This document shows positions 23,550 to 26,501 of a stretch of 26,501 nucleotides of DNA, one piece after another. The DNA lies in the NCBI GenBank assembly GCA_964610025.1, contig CAZSTX010000027.1:1-26501 (forward strand). Reading direction: 5' to 3'. The translations under genes were made by a program, and so were the position numbers. Source of the DNA: UBA5266 sp964610025. Its GTDB lineage: Bacteria; Bacteroidota; Bacteroidia; Bacteroidales; WCHB1-69. The notes beneath the pieces are model-generated. The model saw only the letters and a program-made list of their open reading frames with translations. It was not told the DNA's origin and did no database searches. The first letter of the stretch is position 1, and each line of letters starts with the position of its first letter.

Positions 23550-24497
23550 ATGAAGATTATTTTTATGGGGACTCCCGATTTTGCTTGTGGAATTTTGGAA
23601 AGTATTATTTTTTCAAATAAACACAAAGTAGCTGCTGTTGTTACTATTGCTGATAAACCGGCAGGGAGAGGAATGCAATTAATACAGTCTCCTGTAAAAA
23701 AAATGGCACTTAAATATCAACTTCCACTTTTACAACCTGAAAAATTGAAAGATATTAATTTTATTGAACAATTATCATCGTTTCAAGCGGAACTATTTGT
23801 TGTAGTAGCTTTTAGAATGCTTCCAAAAATAATTTGGGATATGCCTCCAAAAGGAAGTATTAATCTACACGCTTCGCTTTTGCCACAATATCGTGGAGCA
23901 GCTCCTATTAATTGGGCAATTATTAATGGAGAAACAATAACGGGGGTTACTACTTTTTTTATTAACGATAAAATAGACGAAGGAAACCTTATTCTTACAC
24001 ATCAAACTTTTATCAATGAGGAAGATAATTTTGAAACTTTGCATAATAAATTATTAACAATAGGGAAAAAAATAACTTTAGAAACCCTTGATCTAATTGA
24101 GAATAATAAGTTTACAGAAACAAAACAACCCAATTTGTTGAATTTAAAAAAAGCCCCTAAAATTTTCAAAGAAGATTGTCAAATTAATTGGCAACAATCA
24201 GCTTATCAAATACATAATTTTATTAGAGGGCTATCGCCTTATCCAACTGCTTTTACTTATTTTGATGATGATAAAGGTGTAAAAACGATGTTTAAAATAT
24301 TTGAAAGTCAGCCTATAATTGAAAAACATCAACAAGAAATTGGCGTAATTGAAACAGATAATAAAAACTATTTACGTATTAGCTGTCAAGATGGTTATAT
24401 TTATGTTGAAAAAATACAATTGATTGGAAAAAAACAGTTATTAATCAGAGATTTTTTATTAGGAAATAAAAAAATGCATTTTAAAAAGTGTTTTTAG
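23550..24497 (+). CDS. fmt: Methionyl-tRNA formyltransferase
   Basis: This 315-residue enzyme formylates initiator Met-tRNA using 10-formyl-tetrahydrofolate. It has the N-terminal MGTPDFA, the catalytic N105-x-H107 pair in INLHASLLPQYRGAAPINWA, and the folate-site aspartate region around NDKIDEGN (139-146). The C-terminal tRNA-binding domain starts at about residue 205, with IRGLSPYPTAFT around 229-240. Length is typical and no key residue is missing. It is 39 bases after ribH and 7 before the glycosyltransferase. Confidence 0.96.
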   Translation: MKIIFMGTPDFACGILESIIFSNKHKVAAVVTIADKPAGRGMQLIQSPVKKMALKYQLPLLQPEKLKDINFIEQLSSFQAELFVVVAFRMLPKIIWDMPPKGSINLHASLLPQYRGAAPINWAIINGETITGVTTFFINDKIDEGNLILTHQTFINEEDNFETLHNKLLTIGKKITLETLDLIENNKFTETKQPNLLNLKKAPKIFKEDCQINWQQSAYQIHNFIRGLSPYPTAFTYFDDDKGVKTMFKIFESQPIIEKHQQEIGVIETDNKNYLRISCQDGYIYVEKIQLIGKKQLLIRDFLLGNKKMHFKKCF

Positions 24498-24504
24498 ATT
24501 TTTT

Positions 24505-26400
24505 ATGACAAATTATATTCGTTTTTATCAACGACATAACACTTCTATTTGGCTTATTATCATTACAATAATAGGTATTATTGTAAGAATGTATGGAATA
24601 TTTCAACTCCCTTTTACCCATGATGAATTAAGTGTAGAAGCTCGTTTGCATTATGATACTTTTTCACAATTAATAAAAGAAGGGGTCCTTTGTGAAGGGC
24701 ATCCAGCTGGAATACAAGTGTTTATCTGGTATTGGGGAAAACTTTTTGGATTTTCCGAATTTGGGTTGCGTTTTCCTTTCCTTATTTTAGGGATTGCCTG
24801 TATTCCCCTCTCTTATGCTGTTACAAAAAAATGGTTTAATGAAAATGCTGCTTTATTTGTAGCCGCCTATTTTGCTGTAAGTCAATATGCTATTTTTTAT
24901 AGTGTAGTTATACGTCCTTATATACCTGGGTTATTTTTCTGTTTGTCTATGCTTTATTATTGGTCAAAAATCATTTATAATTTAGAATATAATTGGAAGA
25001 ATACCATATTAATGGGAATTTTTGGAGCATTATGTGCTTATACTCATCAATTTTCAATGTTGTCTGCCTTTTTACTTGGCATTACAGGTTTGTTTTTTAT
25101 ACATAAAAAATATATAAAAATGTATATTACAGGATGTTTATTAGCCGTAATTTTATATATTCCACACATTCCTATATTAATACATCAAATTCAATTAGGA
25201 GGTGTGGGAGGAGCTCAAGGGTGGTTAGCTAAACCTACGCCTGATTTTTTTATCCTATATCCAAAATACCTATTTCATTTTTCACGCTATATGTATCTAT
25301 TGATGATGGTTATAATAGGATATTATGCCTTAAAAAATAGATCGAAATTTAAATCAATTTATTCTAAACAGTTAACAGCGATAATACTTTTTTTAACACA
25401 ACTTTTAATTGCTTATTTTTATTCTATTTTTGTTAATCCTGTTTTACAATTTAGTGTTTTATTATTTTCTTCTATCTTTTTATTGTTGTTTATATTTTCT
25501 GTTATTGATGAAAAATCAGATATATTAAAAAAAATTTTCCTTTTATTAATGTTAGCAACAATGCTTTACAGTTTAATATATCAACGAAAACATTTTGAAG
25601 TTATTAACAAACAGTGGTATGAATTATCTGTAAAAAAAGCATTAAAATATAAAACTATTTATGGAGAAAAAAATATAAGCTGTATGCTAAAAATGGAAAA
25701 ACCTTTTTTAACTTATTACGAGCGAATGTTTAATGATAGTATCCATAATTTAGTATATATTGAAACAAATTTAGATAAAATTTCTTTTTATAGATTATTA
25801 GATAGCTTATCAAGCAATTATTTAATTACTGCTGGGTTGTCTGATATGGAACGAATGATGATACAAGAAAAATATCCTTATATTATTGATTGTGAAGAAT
25901 GTTTTACTTCTGAAATTATTGTTTTTTCAAAAACAAAATTGAAACAAAGCATTTATTTCCCCCCACTTTATTCTAAAACAATTGAATTTGATAGTTTAAA
26001 TATCGATTCGACTATGGAATTTATTCCTATTGCATCTTTGCCTTTTTTAGCAATTAATGATTTCAGATATACATTGTTGACAATTGAAACTGAATATATA
26101 GCGAAAGATTCTAACCTTAATTTTCTTTTAGTATTAGAAACAAAATATAAAGATCGTTTAATAGACTGGCGTTCTGTTGAAAGCAAAGATTTTCCTCAAA
26201 TAATCAATCAAAAACAACGTATTTATCTTCCATTACGTTATGAATTATTATTCAAAAATAGTAGAAAAATGAAAGATGTAGCTTTAAATATTTATCTTTG
26301 GAACCTTGATAAAAAAAACGATTTTATTTTTCTTAATACAACAATATCAGCTTATAAAGATAATAAATTTATTTATGGATTAGTGGAATGTTTAGAATAA
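24505..26400 (+). CDS. GT-C fold membrane glycosyltransferase (ArnT/PMT-like, GT39 family)
   Basis: This 631-residue protein has a hydrophobic N-terminal half with about ten transmembrane segments between residues 15 and 355. The GT-C acidic motif lies in the first extracytoplasmic loop, in FTHDELSVE with D40-E41, followed by GHPAGIQV as in dolichol- or undecaprenyl-phosphate sugar transferases. The last ~270 residues are soluble and probably periplasmic. The fold suggests lipid-linked sugar transfer to protein, lipid A or glycan; the acceptor cannot be told. It is the last gene of its unit. The tRNA gene begins 47 bases later with its own promoter box. Confidence 0.85.
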   Translation: MTNYIRFYQRHNTSIWLIIITIIGIIVRMYGIFQLPFTHDELSVEARLHYDTFSQLIKEGVLCEGHPAGIQVFIWYWGKLFGFSEFGLRFPFLILGIACIPLSYAVTKKWFNENAALFVAAYFAVSQYAIFYSVVIRPYIPGLFFCLSMLYYWSKIIYNLEYNWKNTILMGIFGALCAYTHQFSMLSAFLLGITGLFFIHKKYIKMYITGCLLAVILYIPHIPILIHQIQLGGVGGAQGWLAKPTPDFFILYPKYLFHFSRYMYLLMMVIIGYYALKNRSKFKSIYSKQLTAIILFLTQLLIAYFYSIFVNPVLQFSVLLFSSIFLLLFIFSVIDEKSDILKKIFLLLMLATMLYSLIYQRKHFEVINKQWYELSVKKALKYKTIYGEKNISCMLKMEKPFLTYYERMFNDSIHNLVYIETNLDKISFYRLLDSLSSNYLITAGLSDMERMMIQEKYPYIIDCEECFTSEIIVFSKTKLKQSIYFPPLYSKTIEFDSLNIDSTMEFIPIASLPFLAINDFRYTLLTIETEYIAKDSNLNFLLVLETKYKDRLIDWRSVESKDFPQIINQKQRIYLPLRYELLFKNSRKMKDVALNIYLWNLDKKNDFIFLNTTISAYKDNKFIYGLVECLE

Positions 26401-26431
26401 ATTCCCATCAAAAAGATATCTGTTTTTTTTA

Positions 26432-26439
26432 TACTTTTG
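26432..26439 (+). promoter_or_regulatory. Candidate -7 box for tRNA-Ala
   Basis: TACTTTTG matches TAnnTTTG and ends 8 bases before the tRNA 5' end, which fits initiation just upstream of the mature tRNA. Confidence 0.6.
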
Positions 26440-26447
26440 CAAAAATA

Positions 26448-26501
26448 GGGGCATTAGCTCATTTGGCTAGAGCGTTTGACTGGCAGTCAAAAGGTGACGA
26501 G
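26448..26501 (+). tRNA. tRNA-Ala(GGC), 3' part beyond the window
   Basis: The first 54 bases of a tRNA are visible. The acceptor strand is GGGGCAT and the D arm is GCTC..GAGC. The anticodon stem TTTGA/TCAAA closes a 7-base loop CTGGCAG, giving anticodon GGC (26482-26484), which reads GCC/GCU alanine codons. The variable region is AGGTG and the first T-stem strand is ACGAG. The G at position 3 fits the alanine identity element, but its partner U70 is outside the window. Confidence 0.93.

Overview
The window looks like chromosomal DNA of a very AT-rich member of the Bacteroidota. Three things support this. TAnnTTTG-type -7 promoter boxes lie ahead of most transcription units. There is a secreted gingipain-family (C25) protein with a C-terminal sorting domain of the type IX secretion kind. 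The gene content also fits, including a LysM plus periplasmic-binding fusion, a PASTA membrane protein and a short cytoplasmic patatin. I cannot name the genus.

Layout. (1) 55-4508, minus strand: a two-gene unit of a PLD-like/SF2 helicase fusion and a DUF1016 (YhcG-like) PDDEXK nuclease, visibly less AT-rich than the core genes and probably a laterally acquired defence-type module. (2) 4509-4982: a gap holding one arm of a long inverted repeat. (3) 4983-15931, minus strand: a tightly packed housekeeping run in the order serS, guaA, CPBP-family protease, LysM/binding protein, dnaG, priA, secreted EEP-family nuclease/phosphatase. (4) 16093-17191: a patatin-like phospholipase and, divergent from it, a DUF1294 membrane protein. 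(5) 17192-19754: an accessory island. Two ~190-bp direct repeats, about 95% identical, flank a compact type II restriction-modification system: a beta-class methyltransferase on the plus strand, and converging on it an HTH controller and an HNH/endonuclease VII-type restriction enzyme resembling Hpy99I. (6) 19755-22008, minus strand: a PASTA membrane protein and a C25-family secreted protein. (7) 22339-26400, plus strand: TPR membrane protein, ribH, fmt and a GT-C glycosyltransferase, then the start of a tRNA-Ala(GGC) cut by the window end.

The most unusual part is the repeat architecture around the accessory modules. The direct repeats carry an attC-like arrangement: GCCTAAC on the left, a GTGGTG/CACCAC hairpin in the middle and AAAGG/CCTTT arms. 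The right flank of the first copy continues into a ~155-bp stretch that recurs inverted ahead of the helicase/nuclease unit. In both places that stretch ends in the same TAATTTTGCA promoter box pointing at the accessory genes. This suggests that a family of small repeat elements brings its own promoter to defence-type cargo. A G8 tract upstream of the methyltransferase, a palindromic candidate operator at the controller promoter and an unusual His-to-Tyr change in the C25 protein also deserve a second look.
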